NCBI GenBank assembly: GCA_017549765.1
Contig: JAFYNM010000030.1
Coordinates: forward strand, 1 to 39,692
Reading direction: 5' to 3'
DNA from: Bacteroidales bacterium
Lineage (GTDB): Bacteria > Bacteroidota > Bacteroidia > Bacteroidales > WCHB1-69
Length of the DNA stretch: 39,692 nt
Shown here: in pieces, positions 32,601 through 39,692 of the stretch
Numbering within the stretch: position 1 is the stretch's first letter
Layout: every line of letters starts with the position of its first letter
Made by a program: the position numbers and the translations under genes
The notes under the pieces: model-generated
Databases searched by the model: none
What the model saw: the letters and a program-made list of their open reading frames with translations, nothing else
Told to the model about the DNA's origin: nothing

Positions 32601-33615
32601 AGATGGGCAGCAGCTTGTCGAAGCCGCCCGCCCCCGAAAAGCCTGCAAGAACCTTTTTCAAGGCGGTGTTCATGTCGTTTTCAATCAGTTCTTTGAACTG
32701 GTTGAGTTCCATTCCGGCTATTTGAGCGAACTCGGCGGGCTTGGAGATAACCTTCTGAATCAGCTTTTGGAAGGCGGTGGCCGACATCTCCACCTTCTGC
32801 ATGTCTTGGTCAAGGGCGGAGGCGAAGCCGAGAATCTCATCGGCGGCGAGTCCGGCTTGTACGGCGATGCCGCCCAAACGCCCTGTGAAATTGACCATGT
32901 ACTGCTCGTTGGCGGTGCTGGTCTTTCCCAGTTCATTGACGGCGGAACCAAGCGAAAGGAGCTGCTCCTTCAGGGACTTGTCCTTGAGTATGTCGGTGGA
33001 CTTTTTGTAAACGTCCACCATCTTGCCGATGGCCAGCGTGGCGTCATCACCGAGAACGTCTCCCATTGAGACGTTGATGATGTCCGCTGCCTCAACGAAC
33101 TGCTGCACCAGCTCTTTGGAGGAGATGCCCAGCTTTCCTGCGATGTAGGCAAGGTTGTTAAGCTGCTCTCTTGAGGTGCGGGTGTCAAGGTTCTTGAAAC
33201 TCTCATTGAGTTCGTCAACCTCTTCACGGGTGAGGCCTGTGGTCTTGATGACATCGGAATAGACATCATCCATTGCGGCGAGGTCGGTGGCGACCTGTTT
33301 GAGGGTTGATGTGATGTTGTCAAGGGTTGAGAGAATCTGCGTGAAACCGCCGATGCCCGTACCGAACTGCAGCACCTTGTTGTACATTTCCGACCACGCG
33401 GAGGCGGCAGAACCGATATTCTGCGCGTGCTCCTTGAGGTACTGCCTCAGTTCCTTGATTTTCTTGGCGTGGGAAATGTACTCGTCCGAGCCGATGACCA
33501 TGCGATTCTGCTCGTTCACAAGGCGGTTCATTTCCGCCCTTATCTGCTTGACGGAGGCCTCGACCTCCTTGCCGTTGATGAAGATGGTTACTCTGCGTGT
33601 GCTTGACTTTGCCAT
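29638..33615 (-). CDS. Phage tail tape measure protein (TP901 type)
   Basis: A 1325-residue tape measure, the protein that sets tail length and leaves the tail during DNA entry. It shows an N-terminal helix region, the TP901-type core (about 85-380) with AMDDVYSDVIKTTGLTREEVDELNESF, ASALDQDMQKVEMSATAFQKLIQKV and the LDGARAAAAISSM segment, and two hydrophobic stretches (442-465 and 518-536). A long charged coiled coil (about 750-1100) and a C-terminal YKGGFIEWEKNIVAGEKGREW segment typical of the family follow. The frame is intact. At the usual 0.15 nm per residue it would correspond to a tail of roughly 200 nm (inference). It is the first gene of the cluster; no tail tube, tail chaperone or head gene precedes it. 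Confidence 0.92.
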   Translation of the reverse strand: MAKSSTRRVTIFINGKEVEASVKQIRAEMNRLVNEQNRMVIGSDEYISHAKKIKELRQYLKEHAQNIGSAASAWSEMYNKVLQFGTGIGGFTQILSTLDNITSTLKQVATDLAAMDDVYSDVIKTTGLTREEVDELNESFKNLDTRTSREQLNNLAYIAGKLGISSKELVQQFVEAADIINVSMGDVLGDDATLAIGKMVDVYKKSTDILKDKSLKEQLLSLGSAVNELGKTSTANEQYMVNFTGRLGGIAVQAGLAADEILGFASALDQDMQKVEMSATAFQKLIQKVISKPAEFAQIAGMELNQFKELIENDMNTALKKVLAGFSGAGGFDKLLPIFQDLGLDGARAAAAISSMANSLDKVEAAQSIANKAMLEGVSCYEEFSIKNNNMQANLEKARKKFQDTRLELGEKLYPILLKLTKTSTAGIKALSSATTWISKNKAAVAAILAPLTLYLAKIVALKTWQLALNAAEKAGIVIKGIYKTATYAVAAAQAKLAGNTARAAAAIRAMGAAANSVPWIAIATAIIAAGTALYKLATRTTAAGKAMKDFNSRTAEQKVEVDKLFNALRELRKGSDAYNKVQKKIIETYPQLLKDQLDEKGNIINIEQAYNKVISAMKRKIALDIQQEQIAEVMKEEMDNMALSLKQLSPELGSKVVELAEEGWDTNKIVRNINRYFLQDRKLTGKEEFFVDNIVAIVKREHEKIEKIRQTLAPWIGSQLDAVVAEVEEEVAEEEESSGKNAVETAAELARKQQTEWENLQKEVKKLFNKDELIGLDKVAADKEKIRQEYGDLIARLEAFTSSKGKAAKALADQVRQYMASAIEEVDRAARAEKMKKVTEQYTKLCEQFKTLKEKFDQDLTDSYSKQLLQVEQKWQETIADIDKNIAYYESKQGETYDPVKGTGLSDEEVKLLEQLLEQKKQAIALEAQEELSIVKQAEADITEALLTETGKRIAAVRKEYGDKISAAQTAIAKLKALGEQENQDRIRQLEEQIKALKAKMAQEVAALEKADGKKAFSGIGKLLEIDWKNFKKDWEKNLSEIADVIQEFANTASQIFESVNQIQSNKEQALLNEYKKIYDERKEKLDWQLEQGIISQEYYNAQLEQMEKEREAEEKRVALEQFRREKKAAVTEAIISGIVAAVKSFENGGGYPWGLVTMALSLAATGAQVAAIESQPEPYYKGGFIEWEKNIVAGEKGREWIAPNDIVTDPETAPVIEALEQYRKGNKSPLRDLQMSVPDEHAVSQAATAISRTFAIETTGKHAPKLPANPTSDSGTMERMLEELTALRLYMSDPKNRQAVISRDKQLEFEQQENFLRKAASLK

Positions 33616-33806
33616 ATCTGATGTTTTGGCAAAGATGGTTCAAACGTCCGTCACAGGTTGGGACGGTTAGGGAAAACGCAGTCTTGAGTTTTGACTGCGT
33701 TTTCGTCTTCCCTAATGCCGCGACAACGATTGCAGCGGTTATGAGTACGAAGTATGAAATTTGAGCGGAAAGCGTGCCCGGTCGCCCAAAAAGAGAAAGC
33801 ACAAAA
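33616..33806. other. Junction between the tail cluster and the host T9SS gene; element boundary likely here
   Basis: No gene is supported here. It contains a perfect 11-bp inverted repeat (33673-33703), a shorter CGTCC/GGACG inverted repeat nearby, and a weak minus-strand -7-like CATCTTTG (33630-33637) just before the tape measure ATG. Host sequence on the right is complete up to the terminator at 33807-33830, so the element must end within this stretch. Confidence 0.5.
33673..33703. repeat. Perfect 11-bp inverted repeat upstream of the tape measure gene
   Basis: AAAACGCAGTC and GACTGCGTTTT flank a 9-nt loop. Each strand ends the stem in TTTT, so it could work as a weak two-way terminator, or as a binding or boundary site. 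Confidence 0.8.
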
Positions 33807-33830
33807 AAAGAGGACCCGAAAGCCCTCTTT
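33807..33830 (-). terminator. Rho-independent terminator of the PKD/T9SS gene
   Basis: Minus strand: 7-bp stem AAAGAGG / CCTCTTT with a 10-nt loop, followed by TTTT. It lies 24 bp after the stop of the 1708-residue gene. Confidence 0.82.
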
Positions 33831-33854
33831 GAATATTGTTGTAATAGGAATACA

Positions 33855-36800
33855 CTATTGTTTCACCAGTTTCAGATAATGGACTTTTCTGTCAGTGGTA
33901 ATCACACGGACAATATAGGTTGCTTTCGCCAGACGACTGACATTGAATCGATAATCGTTGCGGAATACAGCGACCTGTCCGCCCTGCAAAGTTAGAACTG
34001 TGATTTCAGCCACCTCCTCAGGCGCAATGCCCATCACCATCACCTCGTTGTGTGCGGGGTTGGGTGCAAGATACGGTTTGTCTCCTTGCTGAACATCCAT
34101 ATTGACACGGAGGCTTCTGGTAGAGTCATTATCCGCCATAGTGGAATCAATCTGTTGTCGTAAATCATCGGGGATTTGCTCCCAAAGAATGTACGGAGGT
34201 ATGCAGATAGAATCATAACACAAATGTTCTCCATCAATACATGCCACAAAATAAATACATATCGGCTGGTCATATACAAACATCTGCGACAGCAGGCCAT
34301 AGTCGAGCATCAGAAGCCCATCTAATTCAACAGGATAACTTCCGTTTCCTGTAAAATCAACCACCTGGGAAGGTTTGCTCCAAACCGACAACACGCTCTG
34401 TGCGGCAGGCAAAGGAATATGGAATTGATAGTAAGAGCATTCATGAGACGTGCTAAACTCATAATAGAAATCAGTTGAATAATCAAAAACGCCCTCACAT
34501 CCTACCTCAACACAGGACTGCCAATCTATATTTTCCACATATTTGACTTCACAATTGCGGGAATGGTCTATGAAAGTGAATTCAACGGAGGTTGACGCAA
34601 AATCAGTAAATGCAATCTCAATATCAATATCCTCACAAGTACCAGGAGCAATATAAAGAGGCAATGGACTGGCTGATAAAACATTACCTCCCATAATAGT
34701 CTGAATATCGTCAAATTTCAACAGTTGGGAGCCATTATTGCAAATGGTGTAATTAAATAAATAGTGCATTTTACAACCATCCACCCAGCAAACAGGTTGA
34801 TGTGGCTTGAAACTTACGCTATCACAAGGACAAACCGGAGCCTTATCAATGATTAGTTCTGGAGATTCGACTGTGCATCCAGCCGTATATGTGGCATCCA
34901 AGTAATAAGTGCCAAAATCAATCAGAGGCAACAGAGGATTTTGATCAACCACAGTATATATCGAACCCGTAGGCTGGAATATCCAATCCCAATTCAAGTA
35001 TCCAGACATGTATGGATAAATGCCATATATTGGCAAATCATACTGGAATTGTTCAGGGCACAACTTGTAACACCCTGTCAACAGTGCATCAAAATCGGGA
35101 GCTGGCTCAATGAAGATTTGGGCATCGTATGAGCGGCATCCGGTAGATGGGTCAATATAATGTGCAGTGAGGTATCCGTCCGAATAAGAATAGGCTGTGG
35201 TTCCGTGGTAACCATTACTCCAGTACAAACTCTGTCCATTCGTGGAACTCACTTCCACAGGCGGAGTGTGGATGCAGTGGTTGCCTGAAAAAGCGATAGA
35301 GGGCACAGCTGGCCTGGGATTAACCGTTAAAGTGCAGGTTGCCGTGGCACTGCAGTTGCCCGGATTGCTCACAGTAAGGGTTACTGTGTATGTACCCGGT
35401 TGGGAAGGAGTGAAAGAAAGTGTGGAACCCGTAGAAGTGAAACCCGGCAGTTCGGCTATAGTCCATGTATAGGTGTTGTTTGCGCCTGTATTACCGTTAA
35501 GGTTTATAGTTTCACCCAAGCAGTATTCGGTGTTTCCGATGATTCGAGCCCAAGGTGCTGTGAGGAATCCGACATTGCAAGTGGCTTTTGCCCTGCAGCC
35601 ACAAGTGGAGTAATATGCGTCAACGCTGTAGTTTCCTGTACTCAAAGCGTCATATAGGTATGTATTATATGGAGGATTAACTGGAGACCATGTATAATAA
35701 GTATTGGATGGATGAGAATTGAACTGAATGGTTCGTGGCGTACCAGGACAGACTGGAGTCGAAGATTGAGCGGACAACAACGGTTGTGCACTAAAAACGT
35801 TGGAGCAAACATTAACATTCTGCGTTATTGTGGATGAACAGCCCAATTGATTTGTCACAATCAATGTTACAGTTCGACCAGAAGATAAATAATCGGCTGT
35901 ATACGTATGATAAATGTTATTGCCTGTAGTGTAAGATAAATCTCCAAAATCCCAATAATATTGAAAATGATTGTTGTTTGGTGTTGCTGAAAATTGGAAA
36001 GGAGTATTATCACACATATTGGCAGGTATGTTAATGCTTATTTGTGGAATATGCTCAATCGTTATGTTTTTTGAGCATTCACAACCTGTATTGCCAACAG
36101 TCATAGTTATGGTATATGTCCCCTGTAACGCAGATGCCGGAATGGACACAGACATCTGTGGCGAATATATGGTAGCTGTAAACGATCCCCCATCAATTGT
36201 AATTGTTCTGGCAGGGATGGAATAGCCGCTACGATATTGCGATATGTCCTGCACTATTATATTGTGGTTATTGCAATCGTACGAGAGTGATATTTCGGGC
36301 AGAAAATCAATAGGCACCTGCACTCTTCCTTTATAGCATTGCCCGTTAAGTTCAGCATAAGCATATACATAATGGTCTCCCAAAACATTAAGATGTGCTG
36401 TGGTTGAATTTGATGATTGTGTGGGTGAACAATACGAACCGTTCGCGGATGTGGACAACGACCAAGTATATTGGGCACCCGCCGGGTAACTGGCACTGAC
36501 GGGGATATCATTGCAAGTTCTGTTACCGATAGTGGGGTATATGGTTATACAGGTGTCGGTTCCGATTGGAATGGTATAACAATCACTATCGGTACAATAT
36601 GGTGCAACATTACTGGTGATGGTACAGCAATATGTTCCAGCTCCCATATTTGAACAAAATTGGTTCTGACTTACAGTATCCCCATTATATGTCCACACGT
36701 ATGATACATTCGGATAGTATTGAACTTGAAGATTGCCCCCGTTTTGTGTAATGTCCGCGTATGGTTTGCTATTCACCCAAATGGTATCAAGAACAATCGC

Positions 36801-38981
36801 AGGGTCACAATCGGGATCAGGTTGGTACGTCACGGTCACAAAAACAAACCCGGGATGATGGAACCTGCGGAAGACAGAAGTCCCTTGGAATGTTTGCGAG
36901 GTGTCTGAAAACGACCATTGGTAATGACTTGCCTCCGTTGTGCTTCCCGTAGCAGTCAGTGTTACAAGTTCATCTTCACAGACCGTATCGGGACAATTTA
37001 AGATTGGTTTTGCCACATCTTCAATCAAAAGCTGAACAGTTTCATTTACCTCAAGGCCGGAACAATATGTCCTTTTCAAAGTCACATCCACGAGATATGG
37101 AGGCGTAACGTTTGACAGATGATTCGTAAGAATGCCAACGGATGGCAACAGATGGTCGCTGCTGTCTATAGAGGCTGCGTTGGCAGGGTAAATGGTCCAT
37201 TCGTATGTAACATCCGGGGATTGATCTGGCACATTAAAATGCACGCTGGAACCCGCACATGCAGTTGTGATTGCAGACAGTCCATGCGGGAGAAGATGGA
37301 AAGTGTCAACTTCATGGATATACGCTTCGGAACGGCAGTTAAACTCGTTGTCGACTTGATATACGGCCACATCGCATACTCCTTGATTAAATGTGACGGT
37401 CACCTCGTTCCCTTCTTCGGATGATGACGGATAGCAGACAGGTTCCCAAACCAGATAATACCTTGGATGGGTTGGAGTGGCCTCCAACAGGATGGAACCA
37501 CCCGGACAGGCCGTGTGATTCCCAGTGGTTGACGTCAGCGCAGGAGGATTGTCCAACACTGTAACGTGATATTCCACAACTTTGCAATAATCACTATGAG
37601 AGGCCGTAATCAAGAATTTTCCCGCAGATGTGAAAGTGTAGGATAAAGAAACGGAATTGGTGGTATAAATCTGCTGATTATTCTGATTATAGACCCGCCA
37701 TTGCACTGGATTAGAATGAGTGGTATGAAACACGCCCGTTTCTCCCTTACAATAGGTGTCTTTGGCAGAATGTATGCTCATAGTGTCCTTGACAATGATG
37801 GTTTTGGGGGCTGCCATCCAATAACCGCAATTTAAAAATTGACAAATATATTTGGCTCTTATGGTTACCGTGTCTGGATGGGTGAACTCCAGCGTATATT
37901 GGTTGGGGCTTTCCCCATTATAGACATTCAAGCAAGAGCTGTTGTCGTTCCACCACGTGTACTCCGTCGAGCCCCACCTTGGCAGTTCGTAAATCTGCAT
38001 TTCACCGACACATACCGTTTCTGGCCCCGAAATCTCCGCATTGTTGATAATAATGGGTATTTGAATGGAAAGCAGGGAGTTGCATTCTGTTTCACACATG
38101 GATGCATCCAATGATATAACCCCATAACCCGAAGCAGGACTGCCCCAGTTTACGGTAATGTCAGGTGTTCCCTGCCCCATCAACGAGCCACCCTCCACAT
38201 TCCATATATATCTATCACATCGCGGATTAATTACAGAATAACTGGCGGTAGTGTACTCGCATACAGTACCGTAACAGGAAAGGTTCAATTCAACAGGTGG
38301 TTTCACGATAATTCTGTAATTCTCGCAATCCTCACACCCGCATTCGTTGCGCACACAGTGGGAAAGCCCAAATTCCCCTTCTGCGAGCGGGGTTAATGAA
38401 TGATTTTGCGTGGATGCCGCTCCAAACATGCTCTCCCAATAGTATCCCGTAATGGGAGTTCGGACGGTAGAGCTCATATCCACAAAATCAATGGTCTCCC
38501 CCAAACAAATTTCAATCACTTTTTCTCCATCTTGAGTATAATAGAAGGAGGGAACAGAGGAACTTTCCGCATCGGGAGAGTCCATCAGAAGGATACACAT
38601 TTCGGCCGAACAGGTATTCGTGTCACCGACCACCACACTGACAGAGATATTCCCTGTCAACCCACTGCCCCACGTGACCACTGCTGTCTGTCCCTGATTT
38701 GTCAAGTAATAATTGGATGCACCAAATATGACCCAAGAATATTGGGATGCATTGTCACACACAGCTGTGTATCGCACAGTACCTCCTTTGCAGGCGAGAA
38801 TACAGTCGGACGACTCCAATTCCAAATAGTATGGACCACAGGCGTTGTAGTCTGTAAGGAGGCATTCCGATTCAAAATCAGAATTGATGTATAGTCCGCA
38901 TCCGGATTGGGATTGGGCATATACATTCGTCAGGCCGCATAAAGTCAGCGACAAAATCAAAAGAAATAGAATTTTTTTCAT
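33855..38981 (-). CDS. Giant secreted PKD-rich surface protein with T9SS sorting domain
   Basis: A 1708-residue exported protein. It starts with a signal peptide (MKKILFLLILSLTLCG..., likely cut after YA before Q23). A Cys-rich N-terminal segment follows (8 Cys within about the first 75 residues), then a long series of PKD/Ig-like beta domains of about 80-90 residues. Examples are YCLGETINLNGNTGANNTYTW...PGTYTVTLTVSNPGNCSATATCTLTV and the classical FQYYWDFGDLSY near the middle. The last 75 residues are a type A T9SS sorting domain: APNPAHNEVMV..., then LQGGQVAVF, ending YIVRVITTDRKVHYLKLVKQ. It is probably attached to the cell surface as an adhesin or structural protein. No catalytic domain was recognised. 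It follows another T9SS cargo gene by 19 bp and ends at its own terminator. Confidence 0.93.
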   Translation of the reverse strand: MKKILFLLILSLTLCGLTNVYAQSQSGCGLYINSDFESECLLTDYNACGPYYLELESSDCILACKGGTVRYTAVCDNASQYSWVIFGASNYYLTNQGQTAVVTWGSGLTGNISVSVVVGDTNTCSAEMCILLMDSPDAESSSVPSFYYTQDGEKVIEICLGETIDFVDMSSTVRTPITGYYWESMFGAASTQNHSLTPLAEGEFGLSHCVRNECGCEDCENYRIIVKPPVELNLSCYGTVCEYTTASYSVINPRCDRYIWNVEGGSLMGQGTPDITVNWGSPASGYGVISLDASMCETECNSLLSIQIPIIINNAEISGPETVCVGEMQIYELPRWGSTEYTWWNDNSSCLNVYNGESPNQYTLEFTHPDTVTIRAKYICQFLNCGYWMAAPKTIIVKDTMSIHSAKDTYCKGETGVFHTTHSNPVQWRVYNQNNQQIYTTNSVSLSYTFTSAGKFLITASHSDYCKVVEYHVTVLDNPPALTSTTGNHTACPGGSILLEATPTHPRYYLVWEPVCYPSSSEEGNEVTVTFNQGVCDVAVYQVDNEFNCRSEAYIHEVDTFHLLPHGLSAITTACAGSSVHFNVPDQSPDVTYEWTIYPANAASIDSSDHLLPSVGILTNHLSNVTPPYLVDVTLKRTYCSGLEVNETVQLLIEDVAKPILNCPDTVCEDELVTLTATGSTTEASHYQWSFSDTSQTFQGTSVFRRFHHPGFVFVTVTYQPDPDCDPAIVLDTIWVNSKPYADITQNGGNLQVQYYPNVSYVWTYNGDTVSQNQFCSNMGAGTYCCTITSNVAPYCTDSDCYTIPIGTDTCITIYPTIGNRTCNDIPVSASYPAGAQYTWSLSTSANGSYCSPTQSSNSTTAHLNVLGDHYVYAYAELNGQCYKGRVQVPIDFLPEISLSYDCNNHNIIVQDISQYRSGYSIPARTITIDGGSFTATIYSPQMSVSIPASALQGTYTITMTVGNTGCECSKNITIEHIPQISINIPANMCDNTPFQFSATPNNNHFQYYWDFGDLSYTTGNNIYHTYTADYLSSGRTVTLIVTNQLGCSSTITQNVNVCSNVFSAQPLLSAQSSTPVCPGTPRTIQFNSHPSNTYYTWSPVNPPYNTYLYDALSTGNYSVDAYYSTCGCRAKATCNVGFLTAPWARIIGNTEYCLGETINLNGNTGANNTYTWTIAELPGFTSTGSTLSFTPSQPGTYTVTLTVSNPGNCSATATCTLTVNPRPAVPSIAFSGNHCIHTPPVEVSSTNGQSLYWSNGYHGTTAYSYSDGYLTAHYIDPSTGCRSYDAQIFIEPAPDFDALLTGCYKLCPEQFQYDLPIYGIYPYMSGYLNWDWIFQPTGSIYTVVDQNPLLPLIDFGTYYLDATYTAGCTVESPELIIDKAPVCPCDSVSFKPHQPVCWVDGCKMHYLFNYTICNNGSQLLKFDDIQTIMGGNVLSASPLPLYIAPGTCEDIDIEIAFTDFASTSVEFTFIDHSRNCEVKYVENIDWQSCVEVGCEGVFDYSTDFYYEFSTSHECSYYQFHIPLPAAQSVLSVWSKPSQVVDFTGNGSYPVELDGLLMLDYGLLSQMFVYDQPICIYFVACIDGEHLCYDSICIPPYILWEQIPDDLRQQIDSTMADNDSTRSLRVNMDVQQGDKPYLAPNPAHNEVMVMGIAPEEVAEITVLTLQGGQVAVFRNDYRFNVSRLAKATYIVRVITTDRKVHYLKLVKQ

Positions 38982-39000
38982 AACAGCATGGTTTTAGGGG

Positions 39001-39692
39001 TTAATAATTGGATTTGACGAATTTATCAACAGAAACCTGGCCTTTGCAAACAGTTTCCAACAGATATGTTCCCGCAGGCAAACAAGAAGCACTCATCACA
39101 AAACTGTTATCACCGACATTCTCTTTCATAATGATTCTGCCGTTCAAATCCATAATGGTGATATAGTCTATAGGTATATTGTCACTTTCCACATAGAGAA
39201 TATTTTTTGTTGGATTTGGCCAGATTCTGACATTGGAAAGGGTTTCTTCATAATCAGTAATGCCCACATACGGTTCAGCAAAACTCGGATCGTGATAGAG
39301 GGCAAACGCCGCAGAAGATTGCTCTGGGCAGTTTGTAGAAACACTATTGGAAAATACAATAGGAGAAGTTGTACCACAGCTGAAAAGAAGATTTCCTTGA
39401 TTATTGGCTAAAACTGAAGGATTTTTAAAGCTACTTGCAGCAGTGTTAAAATCAATAGCATTTATAGACTCACCATTATTTGTCCATTGACATATCTTTT
39501 TAACAATCAGAGGGTTCGCATAAGCAAACACCCTGTTGTTTATGACCGCAGGAACTCTTCCACACATCGCATCGGTACAGGGTGCGACCCCCTGATTGAG
39601 ATAATTGCCTGTCTGGGCATCATAGCGGACAAAAAATGTCTGGTTGGACGTACTTTGTTGGTACCGTTGCAACGGGTGGCTCTCATCGTCAA
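39001..39692 (-). CDS. T9SS cargo protein, C-terminal part (cut by right edge)
   Basis: The frame is open to the right edge with no start required inside the window; about 230 codons are visible, ending at TAA 39001. The visible part has an end-domain with YDAQTGNYLN...PAVINNRVFAYANP, consistent with a delivery of reported events or a beta-propeller-like region. A type A T9SS sorting domain follows (last 75 residues): VRIWPNPTKNILYVES, then ITIMDLNGRIIMKE, LPAGTYLLET and a basic end VDKFVKSNY. The protein is therefore exported and probably surface-attached. The 1708-residue cargo gene starts 19 bp downstream, so both are likely on one transcript. The N-terminal function cannot be seen. Confidence 0.85.
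   Translation of the reverse strand, partial: DDESHPLQRYQQSTSNQTFFVRYDAQTGNYLNQGVAPCTDAMCGRVPAVINNRVFAYANPLIVKKICQWTNNGESINAIDFNTAASSFKNPSVLANNQGNLLFSCGTTSPIVFSNSVSTNCPEQSSAAFALYHDPSFAEPYVGITDYEETLSNVRIWPNPTKNILYVESDNIPIDYITIMDLNGRIIMKENVGDNSFVMSASCLPAGTYLLETVCKGQVSVDKFVKSNY

Noticed and set aside
24331-33615. Contractile injection system (T6SS, PVC or tailocin)
   Set aside because: No sheath, tube, spike/VgrG, baseplate gp6/gp25-like or AAA ATPase gene is present; only a tape measure and fibre/tip genes are seen.
33760-33775. GCGGAAAG, matching CTTTCCGC at the tRNA-Ser 3' end, as an attachment repeat
   Set aside because: It is only 8 bp and in inverted orientation, whereas integration leaves a longer direct repeat.
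33320-33802. A 160-codon minus-strand frame upstream of and overlapping the tape measure gene
   Set aside because: Two thirds of it is out of frame inside the tape measure gene, the unique part has no recognisable features and spans the hairpin at 33673-33703; there is no sign of a gene remnant.

Overview
The window looks like a chromosomal segment of a Bacteroidales (Bacteroidota) bacterium. Three lines of evidence agree. Many genes are preceded by the Bacteroidota -7 promoter element TAnnTTTG. Typical Bacteroidota proteins are present: a PorW/SprE-like lipoprotein, C-terminal type IX secretion (T9SS) sorting domains, a fused FtcD, a Rho with a long disordered N-terminus, and a divergent second EF-G. 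The order PorW - bactofilin - AtpZ is also characteristic. I cannot name a genus.

Layout. 1-785 (-) is the N-terminal part of a secreted protein that runs off the left edge. It is divergent from a plus-strand S9B dipeptidyl peptidase followed 3 bp later by the RNA 2',3'-cyclic phosphodiesterase ThpR. A small secreted orphan comes next, then ftcD plus a glycosyltransferase, then rho - serine hydrolase (beta-lactamase fold) - PHP phosphatase as a tight operon. The PHP gene meets, tail to tail and overlapping by 4 bp, a six-gene minus-strand run (17158 to 11532): ribE, porW, bactofilin, atpZ, an AtpI-like membrane protein and the flavodiiron protein FprA. Upstream on the same strand are a second EF-G with a substituted catalytic histidine, tRNA-Glu(CTC) and a class I aminotransferase. 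The aminotransferase is divergent from a MATE transporter.

22884-33806 is an accessory region. tRNA-Ser(CGA) is followed by a tyrosine recombinase and then, convergently, five contiguous phage tail genes: tape measure, two likely tail-tip proteins, two fibre-like proteins. I see no capsid, portal, terminase, replication, repressor or lysis gene. The region is either a decayed prophage or a compact tail-only integrative element. The control DNA around the integrase is rich in inverted repeats, including a near-perfect 24-bp stem ending one base before the integrase start codon.

33855-39692 (-) holds two adjacent T9SS cargo genes: a 1708-residue PKD-rich surface protein and, upstream of it, the C-terminal part of another cargo protein cut by the right edge.

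Working together (inference): PorW supports the T9SS that would export the large PKD protein and its neighbour, and perhaps the left-edge protein if its unseen C-terminus carries a sorting domain. ribE and fprA may share a transcript that links flavin supply to a flavoprotein. Rho and the EF-G paralogue both belong to families with unusual Bacteroidota-specific features. No CRISPR array, rRNA or insertion sequence was seen, and no gene-free stretch exceeds 300 bp.
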